This document shows, piece by piece, positions 15,396 to 22,453 of a stretch of 22,453 nt of DNA (positions are counted from its first letter, which is position 1; each line of letters begins with the position of its first letter). The position numbers were made by a program, and so were the translations under genes. The notes beneath the pieces were generated by a model that saw nothing but the letters and a program-made list of their open reading frames with translations, did not search any database and was not told the origin of the DNA. Source of the stretch: DATHRK01 sp035513295 (GTDB taxonomy: Bacteria > Gemmatimonadota > Gemmatimonadetes > Longimicrobiales > RSA9); assembly GCA_035513295.1 (NCBI GenBank), contig DATKCH010000012.1, positions 1 through 22,453 of the forward strand. Reading direction: 5' to 3'.

Positions 15396-15764
15396 TCAGG
15401 CGTCGGGCGAGCGGGGCAGCTGGTCCTCGGGGGCCTCGTCCGCGAGGACGCGCGTCCAGGGCACCAGATCCAACCGCTCGAACGGGATCGGTTCGCCGGA
15501 CACGCGGGAGACGCCGTACGCCTTGGGCTCCTCGCGCAGCAGCGTCAGCGCCTCGTCGATCCGCTCGATGAGGGCGGTCTGGTGCTCCGCCAGGAGCTGG
15601 TCCATTTCGCGTTCCACCACGTCGGCGCCGAGGTCGGCGGGATGCGAGGGGTACTTCGACAGGTCGCCGGCGCCGGTCCCCAGCGGCTCGGCCTCGGGTT
15701 CCTTCCGCGTGCGGGTGGTCCACGGGGCTGCGGCGGTGCGGCGTGACGCCGTATCGACGTGCAA
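15396..15764 (-). CDS. DksA/TraR-like protein lacking the zinc cysteines
   Basis: TTG 15764 is the first available start and is uncertain. The product is 122 residues. Residues about 40-80 form a helical, coiled-coil-like stretch (VEREMDQLLAEHQTALIERIDEALTLL). Residues 83-105 read YGVSRVSGEPIPFERLDLVPWTRV, which lines up with the DksA/TraR zinc-finger pattern (YG-C-xx-C-G-xPIP-xxRL-xx-P) except that both cysteines are Ser (86 and 89). The downstream pair is also missing (VLADEAPED). DksA-type proteins bind RNA polymerase through the secondary channel; some family members work without zinc. A regulator of transcription is therefore plausible, but polymerase binding is not shown. A disordered Thr/Arg/Glu-rich tail precedes the helix. 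Confidence 0.8.
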   Translation of the reverse strand: MHVDTASRRTAAAPWTTRTRKEPEAEPLGTGAGDLSKYPSHPADLGADVVEREMDQLLAEHQTALIERIDEALTLLREEPKAYGVSRVSGEPIPFERLDLVPWTRVLADEAPEDQLPRSPDA

Positions 15765-15798
15765 GCACCATTCCCGCGCCGTCGCGCCACGAACCAGC

Positions 15799-16341
15799 CT
15801 ACGGCAGGTAGGCGTCCGGGATCGGCCCGGCGCCGTCCTCCTCGTCCCACACGATGGAGACGATCCACCACCGGTCGTCGCGGAACACCAGGCTGAAGGA
15901 GTTCACCCCGCGCCCGAGGATCTGGTCCTCTCTCCAGTAATGCTTCTGGTACGTGCTCATCGCCTGCGCCACGTCGCCGTAGCGGTCGAGCGCGATGTGC
16001 ACCTGCTCCTCAACGAATCCCTTGTCGGCCTCGCTGCCGATTGGCGCCCCGGCCTCGGTGATCCCGTCGATCCAGTCGATGAAGTCCTGGACCGACAGCA
16101 CGCGGGGCGTGCCGCCCGTCTGCTCCGTGTTCGGCAAGAGCAGCGCGCCGGGCAGATGCAGTGACCGGAACCGGTCCCAGTCGAAGTTCTCGCCCGGAGC
16201 GTGCGCGATCGCGTCGTACGCCGCGAGGATGACCGCCTCCGGGGAGGCCACGTCGGCCGGGATCGGGTAATCCTGTGAAGCGGCGTCGGCGGGCGCGAGG
16301 AGCGGCAGCGCGAGCAGCGCGCATAGGGTGCGAACAACCAT
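15799..16341 (-). CDS. Secreted NTF2-like/SnoaL-type protein
   Basis: ATG 16341 has GGAG 5 bases upstream; the frame stays open to 16470 without support. The 180-residue product has a Sec signal (MVVRTLCALLALPLLAPADAASQ). The mature domain fits an NTF2-like cone fold: the helix SPEAVILAAYDAIAHAPGENFDWDRFRSLH, then strands with DRYGDVAQAMSTYQKHY, and the closing FSLVFRDDRWWIVSIVWDEE. Such domains serve as ligand-binding or catalytic scaffolds; no specific active site is recognisable. It is probably periplasmic. It is divergent from the NmrA-type gene across 161 bases and 34 bases upstream of the DksA-like gene, so those two may be co-transcribed. Confidence 0.82.
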   Translation of the reverse strand: MVVRTLCALLALPLLAPADAASQDYPIPADVASPEAVILAAYDAIAHAPGENFDWDRFRSLHLPGALLLPNTEQTGGTPRVLSVQDFIDWIDGITEAGAPIGSEADKGFVEEQVHIALDRYGDVAQAMSTYQKHYWREDQILGRGVNSFSLVFRDDRWWIVSIVWDEEDGAGPIPDAYLP

Positions 16342-16502
16342 GGGAACTCCGTGCTTTCGAGGGGATCCGTTCCGGACGCCTATGTCGGACATCGGCGGCC
16401 GCCGTTCGGTTGGGCCGTGCTGGTGTGCGCCCCGGGCAGCGACGCTCCGTCCTGCGTTATGTTCTCGCAAGCGGTCGCGACGTCCCGAACGCGGAGGAGA
16501 CG

Positions 16503-17393
16503 TTGGAGATATTGGTGGTAGGCGCCACGGGCGCCCTGGGCGGCGAGATCTGTCGCCGGGCGATCGCGGCCGGGCACTCCGTCCGCGGGCTGGCCCGCGA
16601 GAGCTCCGATCCCGACAGGGTATCGGCGCTCCGGGAAGCCGGCGTCGAAATCGTACTTGGAGACCTGAAGGACCCCCCGTCCATATCGAAGGCGCTGGAT
16701 GGCGTCTCCGCGGTGGTTTCCTCGGCGACCAGCGTGCACGCGCGCCGGGACCGGGACGATTTCGAGACCGTCGACGGCCGCGGACAGCTGGGCCTCGTGG
16801 ACACCGCCGCGGAGGCCGGGGTGGAGCGCTTCGTGTACGTGTCCTACAGCGGGGGCATCACGACCGAGCAGCCGCTCGGATGGGCGAAGAGGGCGGCGGA
16901 GGAGCGACTCCGCTCGAAACGGCTCAGCCACACCATCCTGCGGCCCACCTTCTTCACCGAGATCTGGCTCGGACCGCGTCTCTGCATCGACGTGGAGTCC
17001 GGCACGGCCCAGATCTTCGGGTCCGGCGAGGCGCCGGTGAGCTGGATCTCGCTCTTCGACGTCGCCGAGTTCGCGGCCCGCTCCCTCGCGCTCGACGAGG
17101 CCCGCAACGAGACGATCGAGCTGGGGGGGCCTGAAGCATTGAGCCAGCTCGACGCCGTGGAGATCTTCCAGGAGGAGACCGGACGGACGCTGCGCGCGCA
17201 TCACGTCCCGGAGAAGGTCCTGGAGGACGCGCTCGAGTCCGCCGAGCACGACCTCGCGCAGACGTTCGCGGGGCTCAAGCTCGCGGTGGCGCGGGGGGAT
17301 GCGATTCCCATGACGAAAACCACCGTGGACTTCGGTATCCGCCTACGCACGGTACGCGACCACGCCCGCTCCGTTGCGCTACGCCTGCAATGA
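16503..17393 (+). CDS. NmrA-type/atypical SDR NAD(P)-binding protein
   Basis: TTG 16503 is chosen because GGAGGA lies 4-5 bases upstream and the protein then begins directly with the first beta strand (MEILVVGATGALGG). The product is 296 residues. The Rossmann motif GATGALGG (Gly7, Gly10, Gly13) binds NAD(P); GDLKDPPSISKALDGVSAVVSS is the usual beta-4 region; YVSYSGG and the later WAKRAAEERLRSKRLSHTILRPTFFTEI match atypical SDRs of the NmrA/NADH-ubiquinone-subunit-like group. These have weak or no dehydrogenase activity and often act as redox sensors or reductases of quinone-like molecules. The VOC gene follows 38 bases later in the same direction, suggesting an operon. Confidence 0.88.
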   Translation: MEILVVGATGALGGEICRRAIAAGHSVRGLARESSDPDRVSALREAGVEIVLGDLKDPPSISKALDGVSAVVSSATSVHARRDRDDFETVDGRGQLGLVDTAAEAGVERFVYVSYSGGITTEQPLGWAKRAAEERLRSKRLSHTILRPTFFTEIWLGPRLCIDVESGTAQIFGSGEAPVSWISLFDVAEFAARSLALDEARNETIELGGPEALSQLDAVEIFQEETGRTLRAHHVPEKVLEDALESAEHDLAQTFAGLKLAVARGDAIPMTKTTVDFGIRLRTVRDHARSVALRLQ

Positions 17394-17431
17394 CGCCCCG
17401 GCGACCCTCGGGCCGTCCGACACCGCGATGA

Positions 17432-18361
17432 ATGGCTACTGAGCCGGACGAAGGGGCGACCGCCGGGCGCCTGAGCGGGATTCGCCTCGGACCCGTGCGG
17501 CTGCGGGTAGCCGACCTGCGCCGGTCCTCGGAGTGGTACGAGCGGGTGCTGGGTCTGCGGCGATCGAACGGCCCGCCGGCCGCCGATGCCGGCGACGCCG
17601 CGGAGCCCGGCCTGCCATTGGTCGCGAGCGACGGTGACGAGGCGCTCGTGACCCTGGTCGAGCGTTCGGGCGCGCGCCCGCACTCCAGCCGGGGCCGCCT
17701 GGGTCTATTCCACTACGCGATCCTCCTGCCCGACCGGTCCTCGCTGGGCCGCTTCTACGCCCACGTCGTGTCGCTGGGCGTTCCGCTGGGCGCCTCCGAC
17801 CACCTCGTCAGCGAGGCGCTCTACCTGTCCGACCTCGACGGGCTCGGGATCGAGGTGTACGCGGACCGGCCGCGCGAGGAGTGGCCCCGCGAGGACGGCC
17901 GGCTGCTGATGGACACGCTGCCGCTCGACTCGGCCTCCCTGCTGCGAGCGGGCGGAGGAACGCGGTGGACCGGCATGCCCCCGGGCGCCGCGATGGGCCA
18001 CGTGCACCTGCACGTCGGGGATCTGGTGCGCGCCGAGGCGTTCTACTCCGACGGCCTGGGGCTGGAGCCGACGATTCGCGGATACCCGGGTGCGCTGTTC
18101 CTGGCGGCGGACGGATACCACCACCACCTCGGGGTCAACACGTGGGCGGGCGCCGGCGCCGAGCCGGCCAGCGACGGGGACGCGGGGCTCATCGATTGGG
18201 AGATCGTGCTGGACGGACCGGACGCCCTCGAGAGCACCGTCGCGCGCATGCGCTCCTCCGGCGCACCCGGAGCCGGGGATTCGTCCGGCGGCATGGACCC
18301 GGCGCCCAAGGCGGCCGTCTTCGCGGATCCCTGGGGGACGCGCGTGCGGGTCCGCGTCTGA
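17432..18361 (+). CDS. Two-domain VOC (glyoxalase/ring-cleavage dioxygenase fold) protein, CatE-like
   Basis: ATG 17432 opens a 309-residue frame. It contains two vicinal-oxygen-chelate modules: residues about 15-150 (GPVRLRVADLRRSSEWYERVLGL...FHYAILLPDRSSLGRFYAH) and about 180-309 (MGHVHLHVGDLVRAEAFYSDGLGL...DGYHHHLGVNTW...DWEIVL). Candidate metal ligands in the second module are the His of GHVHLHV, the His cluster YHHHLG and Glu of DWEIVL. The layout is that of CatE-type extradiol dioxygenase homologues in many bacteria, often annotated only as glyoxalase/VOC. The substrate is unknown. It lies between two NmrA-type genes, 38 bases after the first and 100 bases before the second. Confidence 0.88.
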   Translation: MATEPDEGATAGRLSGIRLGPVRLRVADLRRSSEWYERVLGLRRSNGPPAADAGDAAEPGLPLVASDGDEALVTLVERSGARPHSSRGRLGLFHYAILLPDRSSLGRFYAHVVSLGVPLGASDHLVSEALYLSDLDGLGIEVYADRPREEWPREDGRLLMDTLPLDSASLLRAGGGTRWTGMPPGAAMGHVHLHVGDLVRAEAFYSDGLGLEPTIRGYPGALFLAADGYHHHLGVNTWAGAGAEPASDGDAGLIDWEIVLDGPDALESTVARMRSSGAPGAGDSSGGMDPAPKAAVFADPWGTRVRVRV

Positions 18362-18461
18362 ATTCATCATCCGCCGGCTCTGTGGCGCGCGAACTTTGGC
18401 AACGGCACACTAGGTTGACGAACGACCTCCCCGTTTCCGCACCCGCACAGGAGCTATTCGG

Positions 18462-19403
18462 ATGACCAGGATCATAGCAGTCGCCGGCGCGACCGGAGCC
18501 CAGGGCGGCGGTCTTGCGCGCGCCATACTCGACGAGGCCGACAGCGGGTTCGCAGTGCGCGCGCTCACCCGCGATCCGAACTCGGACGCCGCGCGGGCGC
18601 TCGCCGAGCGCGGCGCCGAGGTCGTCGCCGCCGACCTGGACGACCCTCGATCCCTGCGCGCCGCGTTCGAAGGCGCGCACGGCGCGTTCTGCATGACCAA
18701 CTTCTGGGAGCATTTCTCCCCGGAGCGGGAGAAGGCGCAGGCCCGCAACCAGGCCGAAGCCGCGCGCGCGGCGGGGGTCGGCCACGTCGTCTGGTCCACG
18801 CTGGAGGACACGCGCGAGCGGGTGCCGCTGTCGGACGACCGCATGCCCACCCTAATGGGCGAGTACAAGGTTCCGCACTTCGACGCCAAGGGGGAATCGG
18901 ACGAGGTCTTCCTGGACCTCACCCCGGCGACCTGCCTGCGCACGTCGTTCTACTGGGACAACCTGATCCATTTCGGCATGGGCCCCAAGCGAGAGAACGG
19001 AACCGTTCATTTCAGTCTGCCGCTGGGCGACGCTCGCCTGCCCGGGATGGCGGCCGGGGACATAGGCCGCTGCGTGTTGGGAGTTTTCCGGGAGGGAGAG
19101 TCCCTGATCGGCCAGAAGATCGGCGTGGCCGGCGGCCATCCCACCGGGCTGGAGATGGCGGCCGCGCTGACCGACGCGCTCGGCGAGGAGGTGGTGTACC
19201 GCGCGGTCCCCTTCGAGGTCTATCGCGGCCTGGGCTTTCCGGGGGCCGAGGACCTCGGAAACATGTTCCAGTACAAGCACGACTTCGAGGAGGAGTACTG
19301 CGCCACAAGGCCGATCGATCGATCGCGCGAGCTGAACCCGCGCCTGCAGACGTTCCCGGAATGGGCCTCGGCGAACGCCGACCGCATCCCGATCGGCGGG
19401 TGA
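18462..19403 (+). CDS. NmrA/HSCARG-type NAD(P)-binding protein
   Basis: ATG 18462 has GGAG 9 bases upstream. The product is 313 residues starting MTRIIAVAGATGAQGGGLARAIL, the Rossmann GATGAQGG signature of NmrA-like proteins. Other family marks are ADLDDPRSLRAAFEGAHGAFCMTNFWE, VGHVVWSTLEDT and PATCLRTSFYWDNLIHFGMGP. HSCARG/NmrA proteins sense the NADP(H) ratio or act as reductases and are cytoplasmic. It is the second NmrA-type gene in 3 kb but only distantly similar to the first, so it is not a recent duplicate. The 100-base gap before it may hold its own promoter, but none is clear. Confidence 0.9.
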   Translation: MTRIIAVAGATGAQGGGLARAILDEADSGFAVRALTRDPNSDAARALAERGAEVVAADLDDPRSLRAAFEGAHGAFCMTNFWEHFSPEREKAQARNQAEAARAAGVGHVVWSTLEDTRERVPLSDDRMPTLMGEYKVPHFDAKGESDEVFLDLTPATCLRTSFYWDNLIHFGMGPKRENGTVHFSLPLGDARLPGMAAGDIGRCVLGVFREGESLIGQKIGVAGGHPTGLEMAAALTDALGEEVVYRAVPFEVYRGLGFPGAEDLGNMFQYKHDFEEEYCATRPIDRSRELNPRLQTFPEWASANADRIPIGG

Positions 19404-19539
19404 GCGTGCGGGTCGCGGTGCTCTGCGCCGCGGCGGCAGTCGCGGGAACCGGCCGGCCGATCCGTACGAGGCGTTCCTGTGCCGGGACGGAGGGCCGCGC
19501 GTCGGAACGATGTTCTGAGCCTGTGCGTGACCCGGACGG

Positions 19540-20184
19540 CTACTTCGCATACACCTCTAGGCGCCAGAACGGCGTGGCGGCGTCCGAGACGCGCCGGAAT
19601 CCGTTAGCCTTCATCCGGTTCCGGATTCCGGGCTCCGGGTGGACGTAGGAGCGGAACGGGTCGCCGCGCACGCGGCAGAGGAGGTTCTCCGTGGACAGGA
19701 CCGCCCGCACGTACCAGCGGTCGCGCGGATACGACAGGAGCGCGGAGCGGGCGCCAGACGCGGCCGCGGCGTCCAGCAGCGCGGTGTAGTCGGGGTAGCA
19801 ACACACGACCCGGTGGAGCGTCACCACGTCGGCCGGTCCCACCCCGGCGGCCACCCCCACGAAGTCTCCCGCCACAAATGTGTGGCGGTCCGTCGTCCGA
19901 TCCTCCTCGGCCAGCGCGCGCGCGGCCGCCAGGTACGCGCTGGATTCCTCGACCATCGTGACCGTCGACACGCGCTCTTCCCGGAGCAGCTCGCGTCCGA
20001 TCACGCCGATGCCTCCACCAACGTCCAGCAACCTGGCGGACGAGATGGGCAGCGCGCGCAGCAGCGCGAGCGCGAGCCGCGTGATCCGGTCGGGACCGTG
20101 GGCGCGGTACGCCTCCACCTGGGAGCGCGCCTTCGCGGACCCGAAGTGGTGATCCGCGATGGCGGCGCGACAGCAGGCGTTCAC
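19540..20184 (-). CDS. SAM-dependent methyltransferase (BchM/UbiE-like class I)
   Basis: GTG 20184 overlaps the TGA of the upstream aminotransferase gene (GTGA), so translation is probably coupled. The product is 214 residues. The N-terminus has the NACC cysteine pair and HHFGSAKARSQVEAYRAHGPDRITRL typical of a bacterial methyltransferase subgroup. Motif I is LLDVGGGIG (residues 52-60), the acidic end of strand 2 is MVEES, and ADVVTLHRVVCCYPDYTALL is motif IV. The closing LLSYPRDRWYVRAVLSTENL and FRSYVHPEPGIRNRMKANGF resemble Mg-protoporphyrin O-methyltransferase-type enzymes, but no other pigment gene is near, so the substrate is open. It is cytoplasmic, unlike its predicted exported neighbour. 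Confidence 0.9.
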   Translation of the reverse strand: MNACCRAAIADHHFGSAKARSQVEAYRAHGPDRITRLALALLRALPISSARLLDVGGGIGVIGRELLREERVSTVTMVEESSAYLAAARALAEEDRTTDRHTFVAGDFVGVAAGVGPADVVTLHRVVCCYPDYTALLDAAAASGARSALLSYPRDRWYVRAVLSTENLLCRVRGDPFRSYVHPEPGIRNRMKANGFRRVSDAATPFWRLEVYAK

Positions 20185-21509
20185 GCTTCGGGGAGCCCCT
20201 GCTCCGCCACCTTCTCCAACGCCGCCGCGAAACGGTCGATCTCCTCGAGCGTCGTGTAGACGTTCGGCGTCACGCGGATCCCGTCGAACTCGTCGTGCAG
20301 GATCGAGGTGACGAAGATCCGGTGCGCTTTCCACAGGTGCTCGGCGAGCGCGGGGGTCTCGACCCCGTCCAGGCCCACGGTCGAGATCGCGCAGCCCATG
20401 GCCGGGTCCCTGGAAGTGTAGAGGCGCACCCCCGGCATCCCGTCGACGCGCTCCATCCAGCGGTCGCGCAGGAAGCGCAGCCGCGCGGCTTTGCGCTCGG
20501 CGCCGATCGCTTCGTGGAACGTGAGGGCCTCGGCGATCGCGTTGTGGTTGGCGGCGGGGTGCGTGCCGATCTCCTCGAACTTGCGGATGTCGCCCGACTG
20601 CTCCTCGGTCGCCGCCATGAGCGGCCAGACGTCCGGAATGCGCTCCCTGCGCACGTGCAGGAAGCCCGTGCCGATGGGTGCGAGCAGCCACTTGTGCAGG
20701 CTGGTGCCGTAGAAGTCGCAACCCAGGTCGGCGTGCGTGAAGGGGAAGTGCGCGTAGGCGTGCGCGCCGTCGACGATCGCCTCCAGCCCGCGGCGCCGCG
20801 CCAGCGCCACGAGGTCACCCACCGGGAAGATCTGCCCGGTAAGGTTCGTGATGTGGCAGAAGTGCAGCACGCGCGTGCGCGGCCCGATCGCCTCCTCGAA
20901 GCGCCGGACGAGGTCGTCCAGGGAGGGCGGCGGCAGGGGGAAGGAGATCTTCTTCACGACGATGCCGTCGCGGCGCGCGCGCTGGTCCCAGGTCGTCAGC
21001 ATGCGGCCGTAGTCCTGGTTGGTCGTCAGGACCTCGTCGCCCGGCTCCAGGTCCAGGCCCAGCTGCACGATCTCCAGCGCCTCGGAGGCGTTGCGGGTGA
21101 CGGCGATCTCCTCGGGATCGACGCCGAAGCTGCCCGCCAGCCGCTCTCGCACGCTCTCGATCGCCGGCTCCAGGATCTTCCACATGGTGTAGGCCGGCGC
21201 CTCGTTGGAGAACTCCAGGTATCGGCGCAAGGCCTCCTGGACCACGCGCGGCGAAGGACAGACCCCTCCGTTGTTGAGGTTGACCATGGTCCGGTCGATG
21301 GCGAACGCGCGCTGGATCTCCGCCCAGTACTCCTCATTGGCGGCGAGCTCGGGAGGGGTGATTCCGGCGACGTGGCGGTTGGCACCGTCCATCGTGCGCT
21401 CCCATACGTCGGTTAGGGAGGCCATGCCGGCGGCGGGTCGGGCCCAGAGCGCCGCGGGGGCGGCGGCCGTTGCGAGAGCGCGGGTGAGGAAGCGGCGACG
21501 GTCGAGCAT
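20181..21509 (-). CDS. Tat-exported class V aminotransferase-fold PLP protein (isopenicillin-N-epimerase-like)
   Basis: ATG 21509 has GGAG 7 bases upstream. The product is 442 residues. The N-terminus MLDRRRFLTRALATAAAPAALWARPAAG is a twin-arginine signal (RRRFL at residues 4-8), so the folded PLP enzyme should be exported. The fold-type I aminotransferase domain carries the start segment VNLNNGGVCPSPRVV, TRNASEALEIVQLGL for the phosphate region, IVDGAHAYAHF (Asp248, His250) and the Schiff-base lysine in YGTSLHKWLLAPIGTG (Lys273). It belongs to the class V group with isopenicillin N epimerase-like and cysteine-desulfurase-like members; the substrate cannot be told. It overlaps the methyltransferase gene by 4 bases. 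Confidence 0.92.
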   Translation of the reverse strand: MLDRRRFLTRALATAAAPAALWARPAAGMASLTDVWERTMDGANRHVAGITPPELAANEEYWAEIQRAFAIDRTMVNLNNGGVCPSPRVVQEALRRYLEFSNEAPAYTMWKILEPAIESVRERLAGSFGVDPEEIAVTRNASEALEIVQLGLDLEPGDEVLTTNQDYGRMLTTWDQRARRDGIVVKKISFPLPPPSLDDLVRRFEEAIGPRTRVLHFCHITNLTGQIFPVGDLVALARRRGLEAIVDGAHAYAHFPFTHADLGCDFYGTSLHKWLLAPIGTGFLHVRRERIPDVWPLMAATEEQSGDIRKFEEIGTHPAANHNAIAEALTFHEAIGAERKAARLRFLRDRWMERVDGMPGVRLYTSRDPAMGCAISTVGLDGVETPALAEHLWKAHRIFVTSILHDEFDGIRVTPNVYTTLEEIDRFAAALEKVAEQGLPEA

Positions 21510-21672
21510 GGGTCGGCTCCGGCTCCGGGGTGTGGGGCGATACGCCAAGGTAAGGCGCGAGCACCCGTCGGGCACCGCGGCGCCGGTCCGGCCCGGCCGG
21601 GCTCATTCGGCCGCGTGGTAGGCGCCGAGGACGGTGAGGACGATCGGGGAGGCGCTCGCTCCGGCCGCCGCG

Positions 21673-22453
21673 TCACGCCTCGCGCAACGACCGGTACGCC
21701 TCGTCCCCGCGCTGGCGCGTGATCTCGACGCCCAACGCGTGTGCATCCGCAGCGGCCCGGGCGAGCGACGAGACGCTCACCTCGAAGGGCTCGTTGGCCA
21801 CGAACGGCAGCGTCATCGCGGCCTCCATCACCGTGGCCAGCGTCGCGCCGTCGTCCGCCGAGAGCGAGATCTGGCCGAGATGGACGGGCAGGCCCACGGC
21901 CGCGAAGAACGCGGCCACCCGGCGGGCCTCCCGGGGCGTCCCCTCCAGCACCAGCTGGGTCAGCAGGCCGATCGCGACCATCTCCCCGTGCATGTGGTTC
22001 TCGCGCACGGCATCGATCGCGGTGAGGCCATGGACCACGCTATGGGCCGCGGCGATCCCGCCGCTCTCGAAGCCGATCCCGCTGAGCAGCGTGTTGGCCT
22101 CGATCACGCGTTCCAGCGGCTCGGTGACCTCGCCGCGCCGGACGGCTTCGGCCGCGGCCACCCCGTTCGCGAACAGGGTGTGCGCGCACAGTTCACCCAG
22201 CGCCGCGGCGGCGATCGTGGGGCGGCCGCCGAGGAGCGACCGCGCGTCCGGATTCCTGACGCACGTCCTGGCCTCGTACCAGGTCGCCATGGCGTCCCCC
22301 ATGCCGGCGACGAGGTAGCGTCGCGGCGCCTGCGCCACGACCTCGCTGTCGACCGCCACGAGCGCCGGGCTGTCGGGGAAGAACTCCACGCCCTGCTTGA
22401 CGCCTCGGGATGAGTAGATCACCGACAGCGCCGCGCACGGGGCGTCCGTCGAT
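21673..22453 (-). CDS. gldA: Glycerol dehydrogenase (5' partial)
   Basis: The frame is open through the window edge, giving 259 visible residues; the first ones read STDAPCAALSVIY, so the NAD-binding N-terminal part lies outside. This is an iron-type alcohol dehydrogenase of the glycerol dehydrogenase group, which oxidises glycerol to dihydroxyacetone with NAD in the cytoplasm. Metal ligands are visible: Asp in GMGDAMATWYEA, His in IAAAHSVVHGL and His in NHMHGEMVAIG. The segment LERVIEANTLLSGIGFESGGIAAAH is the family signature. The C-terminus ends at TGA 21673-21675. It is followed by 163 bases with no gene before the aminotransferase. Whether it acts on glycerol or another polyol cannot be decided here. 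Confidence 0.92.
   Translation of the reverse strand, partial: STDAPCAALSVIYSSRGVKQGVEFFPDSPALVAVDSEVVAQAPRRYLVAGMGDAMATWYEARTCVRNPDARSLLGGRPTIAAAALGELCAHTLFANGVAAAEAVRRGEVTEPLERVIEANTLLSGIGFESGGIAAAHSVVHGLTAIDAVRENHMHGEMVAIGLLTQLVLEGTPREARRVAAFFAAVGLPVHLGQISLSADDGATLATVMEAAMTLPFVANEPFEVSVSSLARAAADAHALGVEITRQRGDEAYRSLREA

Noticed and set aside
16435..16463. TATGTT as a -10 box for the NmrA-type gene
   Set aside because: No -35-like hexamer lies at 16-18 bases upstream and there is no extended -10 motif.
18390..18425. TTGGCA and TAGGTT as a promoter for the HSCARG-type gene
   Set aside because: The two hexamers are only about 9-10 bases apart, far too close for sigma-70, and no other pair with good spacing was found.
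19404..19539. Possible remnant coding sequence (frame reading DPYEAFLCRDGGPRVGTMF) after the HSCARG-type gene
   Set aside because: It is too short to identify, has no start or ribosome site, and the preceding gene ends normally; open frames of this size are expected at this GC content.

Overview
The window is about 70% GC with dense, mostly short-spaced genes, frequent GTG/TTG starts and a large share of secreted or membrane proteins. The mix suggests a Gemmatimonadota-like bacterium: a membrane-anchored TolB-like/TPR protein opening with an RRRKVFRVAAAYL-type helix, LVIVD-repeat secreted propellers, and an M14 peptidase with a GATase-like tail. This placement is an inference from gene style; no rRNA, tRNA or phylogenetic marker is present.

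Layout. 1-2296 (+): two tandem LVIVD-repeat proteins, the first cut by the window edge. 2357-4831 (+): a TolB/TPR membrane protein split by an in-frame TGA. 4872-5765 (-): a lipoprotein with an SMP-30-like propeller. 5937-7321: a stress/envelope group, with a YciE-type ferritin-like protein (+), a glycine-rich membrane protein (-) and a GlsB/YeaQ-type membrane protein (+). 7443-9992 (-): a compact sulfur operon, CstB-like persulfide dioxygenase-rhodanese followed by two YeeE/YedE-type transporter halves. 10180-11475 (+): a cardiolipin-synthase-type phospholipase D, divergent from the sulfur operon. 11504-14751 (-): M14 metallopeptidase overlapping a small DUF4235-like membrane protein. 14993-16341 (-): CPXCG zinc-ribbon protein, cysteine-less DksA-like protein and secreted NTF2-like protein. 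16503-19403 (+): NmrA-type reductase, two-domain VOC enzyme and HSCARG/NmrA-type protein. 19540-21509 (-): Tat-exported class V aminotransferase-fold protein overlapping a SAM methyltransferase. 21673-22453 (-): glycerol dehydrogenase, cut by the window edge.

How the genes work together. The clearest functional unit is the sulfur operon. A fused persulfide-oxidising enzyme and two membrane proteins of the thiosulfate/sulfur-transport superfamily are joined by a 1-base gap and a 4-base overlap, so they should be co-translated. GTGA start/stop overlaps also join the M14 peptidase to DUF4235 and the aminotransferase to the methyltransferase. I saw no CRISPR array, integrase, transposase, phage gene or RNA gene, and no intergenic stretch exceeds about 250 bases.

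No obviously new multi-gene system stands out. The most promising leads are the in-frame TGA in the TolB/TPR gene, a T-tract element shared by two distant minus-strand gene ends, the cysteine-less DksA-like protein, and the exported PLP enzyme coupled to a methyltransferase.
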